Assembly: GCA_947040495.1 (NCBI GenBank)
Contig: CAMRBQ010000013.1
Span: 1 to 45,875, forward strand
Length of the DNA: 45,875 nucleotides
Direction: 5' to 3'
Source: an uncultured Spirochaetia bacterium
GTDB lineage: Bacteria; Spirochaetota; Brachyspiria; Brachyspirales; Brachyspiraceae
In this document: in pieces, positions 34,067 through 42,379 of the stretch
Layout of the letters: each line of letters opens with the position of its first letter
Numbering within the stretch: the stretch's first letter is position 1
Position numbers and translations under genes: made by a program
Notes under the pieces: generated by a model
Database searches by the model: none
The model's input: only the letters and a program-made list of their open reading frames with translations
Told to the model about the DNA's origin: nothing

Positions 34067-36294
34067 CCTTTTTTTGAGCCCTCCTCTTCAATTATTTTAG
34101 GGTAAGCTATTCTTTCATGAAATGCTACCATAATTAACTGAAAAGCCCTTTTTTGTATAAGGTCAATATCATGAAGCGTAAAACCACTATCATTAAGCTC
34201 ACCTTCTAATATTTTAGCATTTATAATTTCTTTTATAAGTTGCCTTATATTTTCTTTGGTATGCTCGCCTAATGCTCTACTTGCAGCCTCTATAGAATCT
34301 ATCAACATTATAATTGCAGTAATCTTAGACTTTGGTTTTGGTCCAGCATATTGGAATAAATTTTTATCCACTTCTACATTTTCCTTCAATGCTAAAGCAT
34401 AAAAATACCTTATAATACTTGTACCATGATGTTCCTTTATTGCATCAATTATTTTTTCCGGCAATCCATATTCTCTTGCAATCTCAACACCAAATTTTAC
34501 ATGGTTTTTTAATATCGAAGCTGAAAGAGTAGGTTTTAAATTTTTATGCCTACTATCTAGTATAGTCGTATTTTCTATAAAATAAAGGGGGTTTTCCATT
34601 TTTCCTATATCATGATAATATCCAGAAACCTTTGCTAAAAGTGGATTCTCACCTATATCTCTTGCAATAACCTCCACTAAATTGCCCATGCTTATCGAAT
34701 GATTATATGTTCCCGGGGCTTTTTTTTGCAAATTTCTTAGTATAGGATTATTTAAATCAGCAAGCTCTTGTAGCTTAAACACAGTTGCTGTATCTAAAGC
34801 ATATTCAAATAAAGGCAAAAATAATGATATCAATACAACCTGTATTATAGAACTAAAAAATGCCAAAATCGTAGCAATTAAAAATGATGATAATGATATG
34901 TCTGATATAATTAAAAGTATTACATTGCCTAGCAAATATATCAAAAATATCAGCAATCCAAGTAAATATATTTGACTGCGTTTATTTATTTTTTCAGATA
35001 TTAAAAGAGAGGCCATACTTGCTGTAAATAGAATTAATGTACTTATTAAATTTGGTTGTACAATAATAATCGTAGTCAAAAATGTTACAGTATAGATTAT
35101 AAAATATGAAAAAGCCTTGCCGCTTATCATTGTATTTATGACAACTACAAATGGCAAAAATGTATATAAATAAAATGGTATGCTATACTCACTAATTATA
35201 TCATTTGTAAGAAAATATGTTTTGGTTAGATGTATGATTAAAAATATAAACAGCATTTCAAATATTAAAAGTGTATATTTTTTTGTATCTATAAAAAAAT
35301 CATTTTTATAATATATAGACGTAAAGGCAACTATAGCAAAGATTAAAAATAAAAATAAAGCCATACCTACAAGCACTCTAATATTATATGTAAATGCATT
35401 GGAATATATCGACTGTATGATTAAGAGTTTATCCTCTGTAACCTTTTCACCTGTATTCACTATTGTGTAGCCTTTTTTAACAATATCATATACAGGTTTT
35501 ATTTCATTCAGAAGTTCATTCATCGATTTTTCTGTTTCTTTATCGCTATACATCAAATTGGGCGACAAAAATGTTGTAACCAATACCTCTAATGTATCTA
35601 TTTTATCTGCTCTTAAAAACTGAAATTCTTTTTCTATTATTCCACTAATATTTTCATTTATATCTTCCCAAAAATAGACAGTATCTGCATCAATAGTTTT
35701 TTCTTGTACGATAAATTCATCCGAACGATATACCCTTATTCCATTGCTCTCGATACTTGTTATAATACCACTTGTAAGTATAGATTTTTCGATAACCCCA
35801 CTGCTATACAGTTTATCTAATATAAATAAAACCTTTTGTTCATATGTATTTTCAGTCTCATAACGAATGATTTCATTAAACATAAAAACATCAAAAATAT
35901 ATGGGAAGTCATTTTGGAAACTCTCATACATCATTTTTGTCGATATATTCATCTGTTGCGACTTTTCTATAAAATCGAAAAAGCCCACAACCTCATTTTT
36001 TGAAACAGCGGCTATTGATTTTTTTTCTTCAAAGACAGGCTTAAATGTTTTTACAATTTTATCTTTAAGTTTTTGTGTTTCTATTTTATTTTCATATCTC
36101 AACGTTTTACTAGCTACAATAGGGGCAGAAACAGTATCACCCAATTTTAGGATACTCGCAGTAGATACATATATTTTGGAAAATAAAAAAATCAAAAAAA
36201 GATAAAGAATCAAGGCTAAAAACACTTTATATATAAAGTTAAAATTTAACCTGCGAATACTATTTTCAAAAAAGTCTTTTAATGTCTCTCTCAT
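34063..36294 (-). CDS. pgpH: PgpH-type membrane HD phosphodiesterase (c-di-AMP)
   Basis: Degrades c-di-AMP in characterised relatives such as Listeria PgpH. The 743 residues contain an N-terminal span (about 25-45), an extracytoplasmic 7TMR-HDED domain (about 46-300), seven hydrophobic spans (about 305-500), and a cytoplasmic HD domain. HD residues are visible in TYNHSISMGNLVEVIARD, SGYYHDIGKMENPLYFIEN, LKNHVKFGVEIAREYG and IKEHHGT. The domain order and length match the family. A promoter lies at 36313-36341, giving a leader of only about 12 nt and no strong ribosome site. It heads the pgpH-ybeY-corC-lnt run. Confidence 0.92.
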   Translation of the reverse strand: MRETLKDFFENSIRRLNFNFIYKVFLALILYLFLIFLFSKIYVSTASILKLGDTVSAPIVASKTLRYENKIETQKLKDKIVKTFKPVFEEKKSIAAVSKNEVVGFFDFIEKSQQMNISTKMMYESFQNDFPYIFDVFMFNEIIRYETENTYEQKVLFILDKLYSSGVIEKSILTSGIITSIESNGIRVYRSDEFIVQEKTIDADTVYFWEDINENISGIIEKEFQFLRADKIDTLEVLVTTFLSPNLMYSDKETEKSMNELLNEIKPVYDIVKKGYTIVNTGEKVTEDKLLIIQSIYSNAFTYNIRVLVGMALFLFLIFAIVAFTSIYYKNDFFIDTKKYTLLIFEMLFIFLIIHLTKTYFLTNDIISEYSIPFYLYTFLPFVVVINTMISGKAFSYFIIYTVTFLTTIIIVQPNLISTLILFTASMASLLISEKINKRSQIYLLGLLIFLIYLLGNVILLIISDISLSSFLIATILAFFSSIIQVVLISLFLPLFEYALDTATVFKLQELADLNNPILRNLQKKAPGTYNHSISMGNLVEVIARDIGENPLLAKVSGYYHDIGKMENPLYFIENTTILDSRHKNLKPTLSASILKNHVKFGVEIAREYGLPEKIIDAIKEHHGTSIIRYFYALALKENVEVDKNLFQYAGPKPKSKITAIIMLIDSIEAASRALGEHTKENIRQLIKEIINAKILEGELNDSGFTLHDIDLIQKRAFQLIMVAFHERIAYPKIIEEEGSKKG

Positions 36295-36456
36295 AACTTA
36301 CACACCATCACTATTATAACAATCGAGCATTTTACTAACAAAACTATAATTAACTATACCTTTTTTACAATGTTTCTGAAAAAATATATTATGAATTATA
36401 ACAGCCTTTATATTTCTACTTATTGTGCTTAAATGCATCTTCAATAATATAATTTT
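36295..36456. other. Intergenic region upstream of pgpH
   Basis: This 162-bp gap contains the pgpH promoter near its left end. The remainder is A/T-rich with no gene or clear hairpin terminator that I can support. Confidence 0.45.
36313..36341 (-). promoter_or_regulatory. pgpH operon promoter
   Basis: Minus strand TTGTTA (36341-36336), 17-bp spacer, TATAAT (36318-36313). Confidence 0.65.
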
Positions 36457-36747
36457 TTATTCTCCTATAAAATCTTTAAATCTACTATCCTTAAACTCTA
36501 TATTCGGTTTTGCACTAAGCATATGTATAGCACTTATAATGGAATAACTTTTCCATGCAATATTAGCCTTATCACTATCATCTTTAACATTGCATTTTTC
36601 ATTTTCCACAAGCATTTCATTTAATACAGCAATAATATCATCAATATGCTCTTCAAAATAATCTTCACAATTATCACATGTGTCCATAGTTGCAACATTC
36701 TCTAACTCTTCTATTTCTTTTCCGCACCAAACACATTGTATTGCCAT
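36457..36747 (-). CDS. Small protein with two CxxC pairs, unknown function
   Basis: I do not recognise this 96-residue protein. Cys5-x2-Cys8 (CVWC) and Cys24-x2-Cys27 (CDNC) could bind one zinc ion as a small ribbon, followed by an acidic helix EDYFEEHIDDIIAVLNEML (28-46) and a C-terminal half with WKSYSIISAIHML. It is soluble and acidic. GAGAG lies about 9 nt before the ATG. It follows the beta-propeller gene by 45 bp on the same strand and precedes the pgpH promoter, so it may end the S55/propeller transcript. An adaptor or RNA-associated role is conceivable but not supported by any motif. Confidence 0.65.
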   Translation of the reverse strand: MAIQCVWCGKEIEELENVATMDTCDNCEDYFEEHIDDIIAVLNEMLVENEKCNVKDDSDKANIAWKSYSIISAIHMLSAKPNIEFKDSRFKDFIGE

Positions 36748-36792
36748 AGTATATACTCTCTGTATTTTAATTTTTTAAAAAACTGACATACT

Positions 36793-38874
36793 TTATTTTA
36801 TTACATATGAATTATAAGATACATTACCTTCCACATCTATAACCTCAATAGTTACAGAGTTTATATTAGTACCTTCAATCAATATAGAAAAATTTTCTTT
36901 CTTATTATCTAAAAGTCCATCTTCAGGTGTAAGATATCTCCATCGACCATCAAAAGAAGCGAAACGAACAGATGATAAAACAGAATATTCATCCGTAACA
37001 GTAAAGCTTATCATTCTCTTTTTCGCATCCACAACAAAAGATACATTACTTATTACAGGGGCATCTTTATCATGCTTTACATTAGAAATTTCAATATAAT
37101 TAGTTTTAGTTTCAGCTGTTCCATTATTAAGATAATCACTTGCGACTACCTTAAAATCATAAATTCCTGAAGGCAACCTATTAGCATCAAATATAAAATA
37201 ATTTGTCTGTGTATCTTTTAACAAAGACGCATAATTTGTATCTCCAATTAATTTATAATATAATGAATATGTAAGTTTATCTTTATTTGGATCATTGCCA
37301 CTCCATATAAGCATCGCCTGACCATCTTTCAAAGCAGGTTTTTTATATAATTCCATTTCCAAATTCTTTTGCTGATACGATGTTACAAGCATCGGTTTAT
37401 AAATATCTGGCCTTAGGTTTTCAGGCAAATATGAAAATGACAATGAAGTTATAACAGGAGTGAGCGTTGTATCTTTTGTAGTTAGAGTAATTTTATATTG
37501 TAAAAAACGCGATTTTGGGCTTTGTATTTTGCCATCGCTTGATATAGTTTCAAAATCACTCCAAGTAGAATCAACTGTAAATGTATTTCCTGTTCTTGTC
37601 TGTATTTCAAAGCCTGTGCCATTTGGAAGTGTCGCATAATAATCTGCAATACCAAATCTACTTAAATGCCCCGTATCAAGAGAGCTACTTATAAGAGTAC
37701 CAGTTTTGGCATACTCTTTTGTAAGTTTATATACTTTGCCTGTCTTTGATGCTAAATATATATAGTTATCTGTAGAAGATATACTAGTTATGCTCTGCCC
37801 ATCAAAACTCATAACATAATTAAGTATACCATTACTACTTATCTGATATAGTTTGCCTTCATCACCAGTAACAAAATATATATTATCCATATTATCATTT
37901 ACCAAACCAAATACCAAAGTCTGGCTAAGATTAAATATTTTTTGTACTACATTTCCACCATTTGCTTTATACAAAGAATTTTTAAATAACTTGTTGGCAC
38001 CATTTTGAGAATTATTATCACCACCTGATATTTTAGAAAGTATTTCATTTTTCTCTCTATCAGCTGTGCCAAAAAATACATCTCCATCACTATTCATCGC
38101 AATCGAATGCACTTCGCCCTCTGCTGTATCATAAACAACATTATAACTATAGTCATCATTTATGCTTAAAAGTAGCCCTCTACCCGCTGTACCAACATAC
38201 ATAGTATTACTATTTTTATCAAAAGATAAATCCATAGCATGCATTTCATTTAACAACATGATTTCTTTAAAAGAAGGTTTATCATTTAATATATTACTAT
38301 TTTCATCAAATGATAAATCAATTAATTTACTAATATCTTCTAATACCAAAATCCTAGCATTTTTTCCGCCCACTGCTATATAGAGTGCACCATTTTCATC
38401 AAATTCCATATCCCAAACATAAATATCATCAAGCTGTACTCTATTTTTCATATCACCATTTTTATCATAAACATATAGCTTAGAATTAGGCGAACTTGCA
38501 GCAAATATAGTACCATCATCTGCAACAACAATAGATGTTAGATTCTCTTCTTCTACTTCTGTAAACAATGAAAATGTTTTTTCTTTTGCATTAAATTTAT
38601 ATATTTTGCCTTTAGTGCCCCCCGTAACAACATATATAGTATCATCATTCAAAGCATATATTTTCCAAACAAGAGGCTCAACAATGCCATCAATAGTTAT
38701 AGTGGCTGGGGCAAGTTTTAAGGTATTATTTTCGCTAATCATAGTCCCATCATGGGTCGCATTTGCAAAAAAATCAGTATTTTGTGTGGAAAAAAACTTT
38801 GTTACTACTGAATATGAAGGCAAAGTAAATATAAAAATCGATAGTATTATAAAAATATATTTATTAAATTTCAT
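36793..38874 (-). CDS. Exported beta-propeller protein with C-terminal beta-sandwich domains
   Basis: Predicted periplasmic or surface protein of 693 residues. Residues 1-22 form a signal peptide ending in SYS. About residues 45-395 contain repeated propeller-like blades (for example VADDGTIFAASSPNSKLYVYD, cut here as VADDGTIFAASS, and FDENGALYIAVGG, MNSDGDVFFGTAD, NMDNIYFVTGDEGKLYQI). The C-terminal part (about 420-693) looks like two or three fibronectin/Ig-type domains, including SLYYKLIGD and SGIYDFKVVASDYLNNG. No catalytic motif is seen, so a binding or sensing role is likely. Its ATG overlaps the stop of the upstream S55 peptidase gene as TAATG, indicating coupled translation and probable joint function. 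Confidence 0.75.
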   Translation of the reverse strand: MKFNKYIFIILSIFIFTLPSYSVVTKFFSTQNTDFFANATHDGTMISENNTLKLAPATITIDGIVEPLVWKIYALNDDTIYVVTGGTKGKIYKFNAKEKTFSLFTEVEEENLTSIVVADDGTIFAASSPNSKLYVYDKNGDMKNRVQLDDIYVWDMEFDENGALYIAVGGKNARILVLEDISKLIDLSFDENSNILNDKPSFKEIMLLNEMHAMDLSFDKNSNTMYVGTAGRGLLLSINDDYSYNVVYDTAEGEVHSIAMNSDGDVFFGTADREKNEILSKISGGDNNSQNGANKLFKNSLYKANGGNVVQKIFNLSQTLVFGLVNDNMDNIYFVTGDEGKLYQISSNGILNYVMSFDGQSITSISSTDNYIYLASKTGKVYKLTKEYAKTGTLISSSLDTGHLSRFGIADYYATLPNGTGFEIQTRTGNTFTVDSTWSDFETISSDGKIQSPKSRFLQYKITLTTKDTTLTPVITSLSFSYLPENLRPDIYKPMLVTSYQQKNLEMELYKKPALKDGQAMLIWSGNDPNKDKLTYSLYYKLIGDTNYASLLKDTQTNYFIFDANRLPSGIYDFKVVASDYLNNGTAETKTNYIEISNVKHDKDAPVISNVSFVVDAKKRMISFTVTDEYSVLSSVRFASFDGRWRYLTPEDGLLDNKKENFSILIEGTNINSVTIEVIDVEGNVSYNSYVIK

Positions 38875-40613
38875 TATTTTCTAGCTCCCTTTACATGTAT
38901 TATAAGCGATTTTGCTCCCAACACGGGAAAGCCTAAATCTAGGCTACTATCTATTGCAGTAAGAAGTGCCGCTTTATCTGTAGTAGACTCACTTCTAAGC
39001 ATACCATAATAAGAAGGTGGTAAATGTAGAAATGATACCCCCTCTATAATCAAAGCATCGGCTGAAGAATACATCCATGTTTTTAATGTACTCTCACTAT
39101 ATGATTTACTATATATACTCATAAGGTCATCTAATTTCCTAATCTGATATTTTGAAGGCATATAAGCCCTTTCTACACCTTCATATGTATATTCATTACC
39201 AACATATATTGTATATAATCCTTCATCTACTGTACTTGGTATATCTAAAGGCATAATATAATATTCTTTATCTTCTTGCTGATACCTTCTAACACCAACT
39301 TTCAAATGAACTTTTTCACCCGCATAGGCGCTCTCTTCAATAAGAGACATCTCTTCGATGAAAGCAAAATCTATTGGATTATGATTTAGTTTTATTCGTA
39401 TTTCTTTTATATTTATAGGCTGAAATTGATTAAATAACATAAACTCTATTGGCGATAGTATACTTTTGATTAAAGAAGCATAAGAATCAGCAGATTTAAA
39501 ACTTACAACCCTGCTTGTTACAGAATAAGGCTTTTCAAAATAATCAGTATATATTTCATATGATATAGAAAAAGTACCCGCCTCATTGCCGCCCCTAGAT
39601 GTTATAGAACTAAGTATCGACATGGAAAGTAGGCTAGAAAAATACTCACTATTATTTAATATACGAAAATTTAATTCTTCGCCAACTCCATTAACTAAGC
39701 TATTCTCTATCTTTAATTGAACGGGTATCATTAGATGATCAGGCATCTGCCCATAAACACCAGCCACCCCATAAGTATCATCATAAGTCGTATAACCCAC
39801 ATATGAAGTAGGACCACCTAGCTTAAATGATATCGACCTTGAAGGTATAATCGAATTAATATAAGCTTTGGCAACAGGTGCTTTTAATAATCCCGTCCCA
39901 TACATAGCATGCCCAAATAAAAGATATTTGTTATCATCAGTAGTCGTGACAGTACCAACACCCGCCATGCTTAAATCGCCATCGACAAGCACAATAGCAG
40001 CAGCATCACCATTAAAAAATTTTTCACCACTATATTTTATATCGCCACTACCCCCACCAGATGCGGGGAAAAATCCTTTACTCTCATAAAATTTAGAGTA
40101 ATAATTGAATGCTATATCGCTGAAACCAGAGAAAAACATAGGTATTGGCAATGAAGTAGCTGAGCTCATATTCATAGTGCTACTTTGAGATAATTTATTT
40201 AATGAAGCAATATTAACATTATCATTTTGCTCCATATCATAAATATCCATCATATACTCAATAGGCGTGACACCAATTAAAGGGTCCTTTGAAAAAGACC
40301 AACCAAATGCCAATGCCCCTGCTAGTTTATCTTCTATATATATAGGAGAACCGCTCATCCCAGAGGCGACCCCTGTATGTTCAAAATATTCTCCTTCTAT
40401 ACGTATAAGTATTGCATCTTTACCAAAACGATATTTTTTCAATACAGAAACAACAGTAACATCAAATTTTGATATATTTGTCCCCTGTATTATCGTATAC
40501 CCATAACCTTTCATGCCTTCTTTAACATCTTTTACAAACATTATATTTTCTTGTGAAAACAATTGAAAAAGTGAAATATTTATAAAAATTAATAGTAATA
40601 TGATTTTTTTCAT
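38874..40613 (-). CDS. Exported S55 (SpoIVB-like) serine peptidase domain protein, permuted motif order
   Basis: Predicted periplasmic protein of 579 residues with a signal peptide at about 1-20. The serine motif is GVASGMSGSPIYIEDKLAGA (81-100, nucleophile Ser87) followed by GVTPIEYM. The histidine motif VGTVTTTDDNKYLLFGHAM (219-237, His235) lies after it and is followed by SISFKLGGP. In SpoIVB the GH motif comes first and GMSGSP near the end, so the order here is permuted. The rest (about 290-579) is beta-rich and unassigned, with no PDZ recognised. The start has no ribosome site, and the promoter -10 is only 7 nt upstream. Coupled to the propeller gene downstream. Protease activity is inferred. 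Confidence 0.8.
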   Translation of the reverse strand: MKKIILLLIFINISLFQLFSQENIMFVKDVKEGMKGYGYTIIQGTNISKFDVTVVSVLKKYRFGKDAILIRIEGEYFEHTGVASGMSGSPIYIEDKLAGALAFGWSFSKDPLIGVTPIEYMMDIYDMEQNDNVNIASLNKLSQSSTMNMSSATSLPIPMFFSGFSDIAFNYYSKFYESKGFFPASGGGSGDIKYSGEKFFNGDAAAIVLVDGDLSMAGVGTVTTTDDNKYLLFGHAMYGTGLLKAPVAKAYINSIIPSRSISFKLGGPTSYVGYTTYDDTYGVAGVYGQMPDHLMIPVQLKIENSLVNGVGEELNFRILNNSEYFSSLLSMSILSSITSRGGNEAGTFSISYEIYTDYFEKPYSVTSRVVSFKSADSYASLIKSILSPIEFMLFNQFQPINIKEIRIKLNHNPIDFAFIEEMSLIEESAYAGEKVHLKVGVRRYQQEDKEYYIMPLDIPSTVDEGLYTIYVGNEYTYEGVERAYMPSKYQIRKLDDLMSIYSKSYSESTLKTWMYSSADALIIEGVSFLHLPPSYYGMLRSESTTDKAALLTAIDSSLDLGFPVLGAKSLIIHVKGARK

Positions 40614-40620
40614 GCTTGCT

Positions 40621-40648
40621 AGTATAATAATTATAATATTATTTGCAA
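40621..40648 (-). promoter_or_regulatory. S55-propeller promoter
   Basis: Minus strand TTGCAA (40648-40643), 16-bp spacer, TATACT (40626-40621). Transcription would begin at or 1-2 nt before the ATG at 40613, suggesting a leaderless message. Confidence 0.55.
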
Positions 40649-40671
40649 GTAGTTTTTATATATTTTAAGGT

Positions 40672-40732
40672 TACTTTAAATTACACTGAATAGTGTAACT
40701 TAAGCTTACGTAGTACTTTAAATTGCATTGAA
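40672..40732. repeat. Repeat cluster with core copy R3a
   Basis: A 19-bp direct repeat, TACTTTAAATTACACTGAA (40672-40690) and TACTTTAAATTGCATTGAA (40714-40732), flanks the 18-nt core ACTTAAGCTTACGTAGTA (40698-40715). A hairpin TTACACT/AGTGTAA with a 4-nt loop occupies 40681-40698. Confidence 0.6.
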
Positions 40733-40774
40733 ATATAAAAATATTTGCATGTTAGAAAAATATTGTAATATACA

Positions 40775-40792
40775 ACTAAAGCATACACCGTA
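40775..40792. repeat. Interspersed repeat core, copy R3b
   Basis: ACTAAAGCATACACCGTA, the most diverged of the four cores. The sequence after it (ACTTGTGAAACTGAATGAA) resembles the 19-bp repeat at 40714-40732 and supplies the -35 box of the next gene. Confidence 0.45.
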
Positions 40793-40793
40793 C

Positions 40794-40822
40794 TTGTGAA
40801 ACTGAATGAAAAAACATATACT
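40794..40822 (+). promoter_or_regulatory. HD hydrolase gene promoter
   Basis: TTGTGA (40794-40799), 17-bp spacer, TATACT (40817-40822), leader about 27 nt. Confidence 0.6.
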
Positions 40823-40855
40823 TACATCTTATAAAATATATTTTGAGAGAATAAT

Positions 40856-41419
40856 ATGCCAAACTTTACAAGAGATAATGCTATTGAAATATGGAAAAAA
40901 TACAACACAGATAATGCACTATTAAAACATGCTATAGCTGTTGGGGCGGCTATGAAATATTTTGCCAAAAAGTATAACGGTGATGAAAATGAATGGGAAT
41001 ATGTTGGGATATTGCATGATTTAGATTATGGACAATTCCCCAATGAGCATTGCATCAAGGTAAAAGAATTACTTGAAAAAGAGAATGTCGATGATTATAT
41101 CATAAGGGCAATACAAAGTCATGGGTATGGTCAATGTACAGATATAAAACCAGAAACAGATATGGAACGTATTTTATTTGCTGTAGATGAGCTTACAGGA
41201 TTAATTGTTGCCTGTGCTTTAGTACGCCCATCAAAAAGCCTAGACGACCTTGAATATAAATCTGTCAAAAAAAAGTATAAAGACAAGGCCTTTGCATCTG
41301 GTGTCGATAGAAGCATTATAGAAAATGGTTGCAAAATGCTTAATATAGAATTAGAAGAATTTACTAAAGAAACTATATTGGCATTAAAACCATTTGGCAA
41401 AGAGATAGGGCTTTTATAA
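40856..41419 (+). CDS. HD-domain hydrolase, unknown substrate
   Basis: Predicted metal-dependent phosphohydrolase of 187 residues. HD-superfamily ligands are His25 (LLKHAIAVG), His54-Asp55 (GILHDLDYGQFPNEH) and a later Asp in FAVDELTGLIVA. SHGYG after the HD resembles the sixth-helix histidine seen in HD proteins of the YfbR/predicted-hydrolase kind. It is soluble, with no signal or partner domain. GAGAG is 5-6 nt upstream of the ATG. It is transcribed alone from a promoter whose -35 lies in a repeat copy, and it converges on murB with a 43-bp gap. A nucleotide substrate is plausible but unproven. Confidence 0.8.
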   Translation: MPNFTRDNAIEIWKKYNTDNALLKHAIAVGAAMKYFAKKYNGDENEWEYVGILHDLDYGQFPNEHCIKVKELLEKENVDDYIIRAIQSHGYGQCTDIKPETDMERILFAVDELTGLIVACALVRPSKSLDDLEYKSVKKKYKDKAFASGVDRSIIENGCKMLNIELEEFTKETILALKPFGKEIGLL

Positions 41420-41462
41420 TTAATATAAAACAATTGATAAAAGAAAACAATTTAATATAGAA

Positions 41463-42377
41463 TTATTCTATTATATGAACCTCATTTTTTAGCCTAATAG
41501 AAGTAGTATCGAATACTTTTTTTTCTATTTTTTTGATGAGATTATATACATCGCTTCCATTTGCATTTTTATAATTCACAATAAAATTGGCATGAGTAGG
41601 CAACACCATCGCCCCACCAAGTTTTATCCCACGCATATGGGATGCATCAATTACTTTGCCTGCAATCATATTTGTATTATAATCATTTAAAAATATTGAG
41701 CCCGCTGAGGGATAAGAAAATTGCTTTTTTTTAATTCTATCATTTTTATAAGAAATCATCTTTTCTTTTATGATAGCCTTTGCATTTTTGATATTGGACA
41801 TGTCTCTTTTTTTTAGATTAAAAGTAGCATTTACTATTATATATTTATTATTTTGAAAAACACTTTTTTTATATTCAAAAAGGCAGCCCTTATTATCTAT
41901 CTCTGTATAATTATTATACTCATCGATAATACCCACACTTTGGATAATATTAGACATCTCACTGCCATAACATCTTGCATTCATATATACAGCACCGCCA
42001 ATACTCGCAGGCAAATAAGATAAAAACTCAATACCCGTTAGAGAATTTTGATATGCCGCTTCTACCAATTTATTAATATGAGCACCCGACTGGGCGACAA
42101 TAGTATTTCCGCTAATTTTTATACTATCAAGCAAGCCCATATATATTATATTTTTATTTATATATTTATTAACAAATAAAATATTACTACCACAACCAAG
42201 AACAATATATTCTATACCATTATCATCAAAATATTTTTTTAATATAGCCAAGGCATTTATAGTATTGACTATATAAAAATGCCTCGCTATAGATTTTATA
42301 AGAAATGTATTATACTTTTTTAAGGCAACATTTTGCCTATAAAAAATATCTTTATTTTGAAGTATGTCTAGTCGCAT
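41463..42377 (-). CDS. murB: UDP-N-acetylenolpyruvoylglucosamine reductase MurB
   Basis: Reduces UDP-GlcNAc-enolpyruvate to UDP-MurNAc in peptidoglycan synthesis, with FAD. FAD-binding signatures are VLGCGSNILFV (about 59-69) and ASIGGAVYMNARCYGSEM. The catalytic serine lies in YPSAGSIFLND. GIKLGGAMVLPTHANFIVN and the final LKNEVHIIE (catalytic Glu) complete the family pattern. The 304 residues fit type II MurB, which lacks the tyrosine loop of the E. coli enzyme. It begins 2 bp after the pgi stop and is certainly cotranscribed with pgi. It gives UDP-MurNAc for a cell wall whose meso-DAP is made by Ddh. Confidence 0.93.
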   Translation of the reverse strand: MRLDILQNKDIFYRQNVALKKYNTFLIKSIARHFYIVNTINALAILKKYFDDNGIEYIVLGCGSNILFVNKYINKNIIYMGLLDSIKISGNTIVAQSGAHINKLVEAAYQNSLTGIEFLSYLPASIGGAVYMNARCYGSEMSNIIQSVGIIDEYNNYTEIDNKGCLFEYKKSVFQNNKYIIVNATFNLKKRDMSNIKNAKAIIKEKMISYKNDRIKKKQFSYPSAGSIFLNDYNTNMIAGKVIDASHMRGIKLGGAMVLPTHANFIVNYKNANGSDVYNLIKKIEKKVFDTTSIRLKNEVHIIE

Positions 42378-42379
42378 TA

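Larger units (their letters stand above)
40614..40855. other. Divergent intergenic region with repeats
   Basis: This 242-bp gap between the S55 gene and the HD gene contains a promoter for each, two copies of the 18-nt repeat core, a 19-bp direct repeat and a 7-bp hairpin. No protein-like frame is present. Confidence 0.55.
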
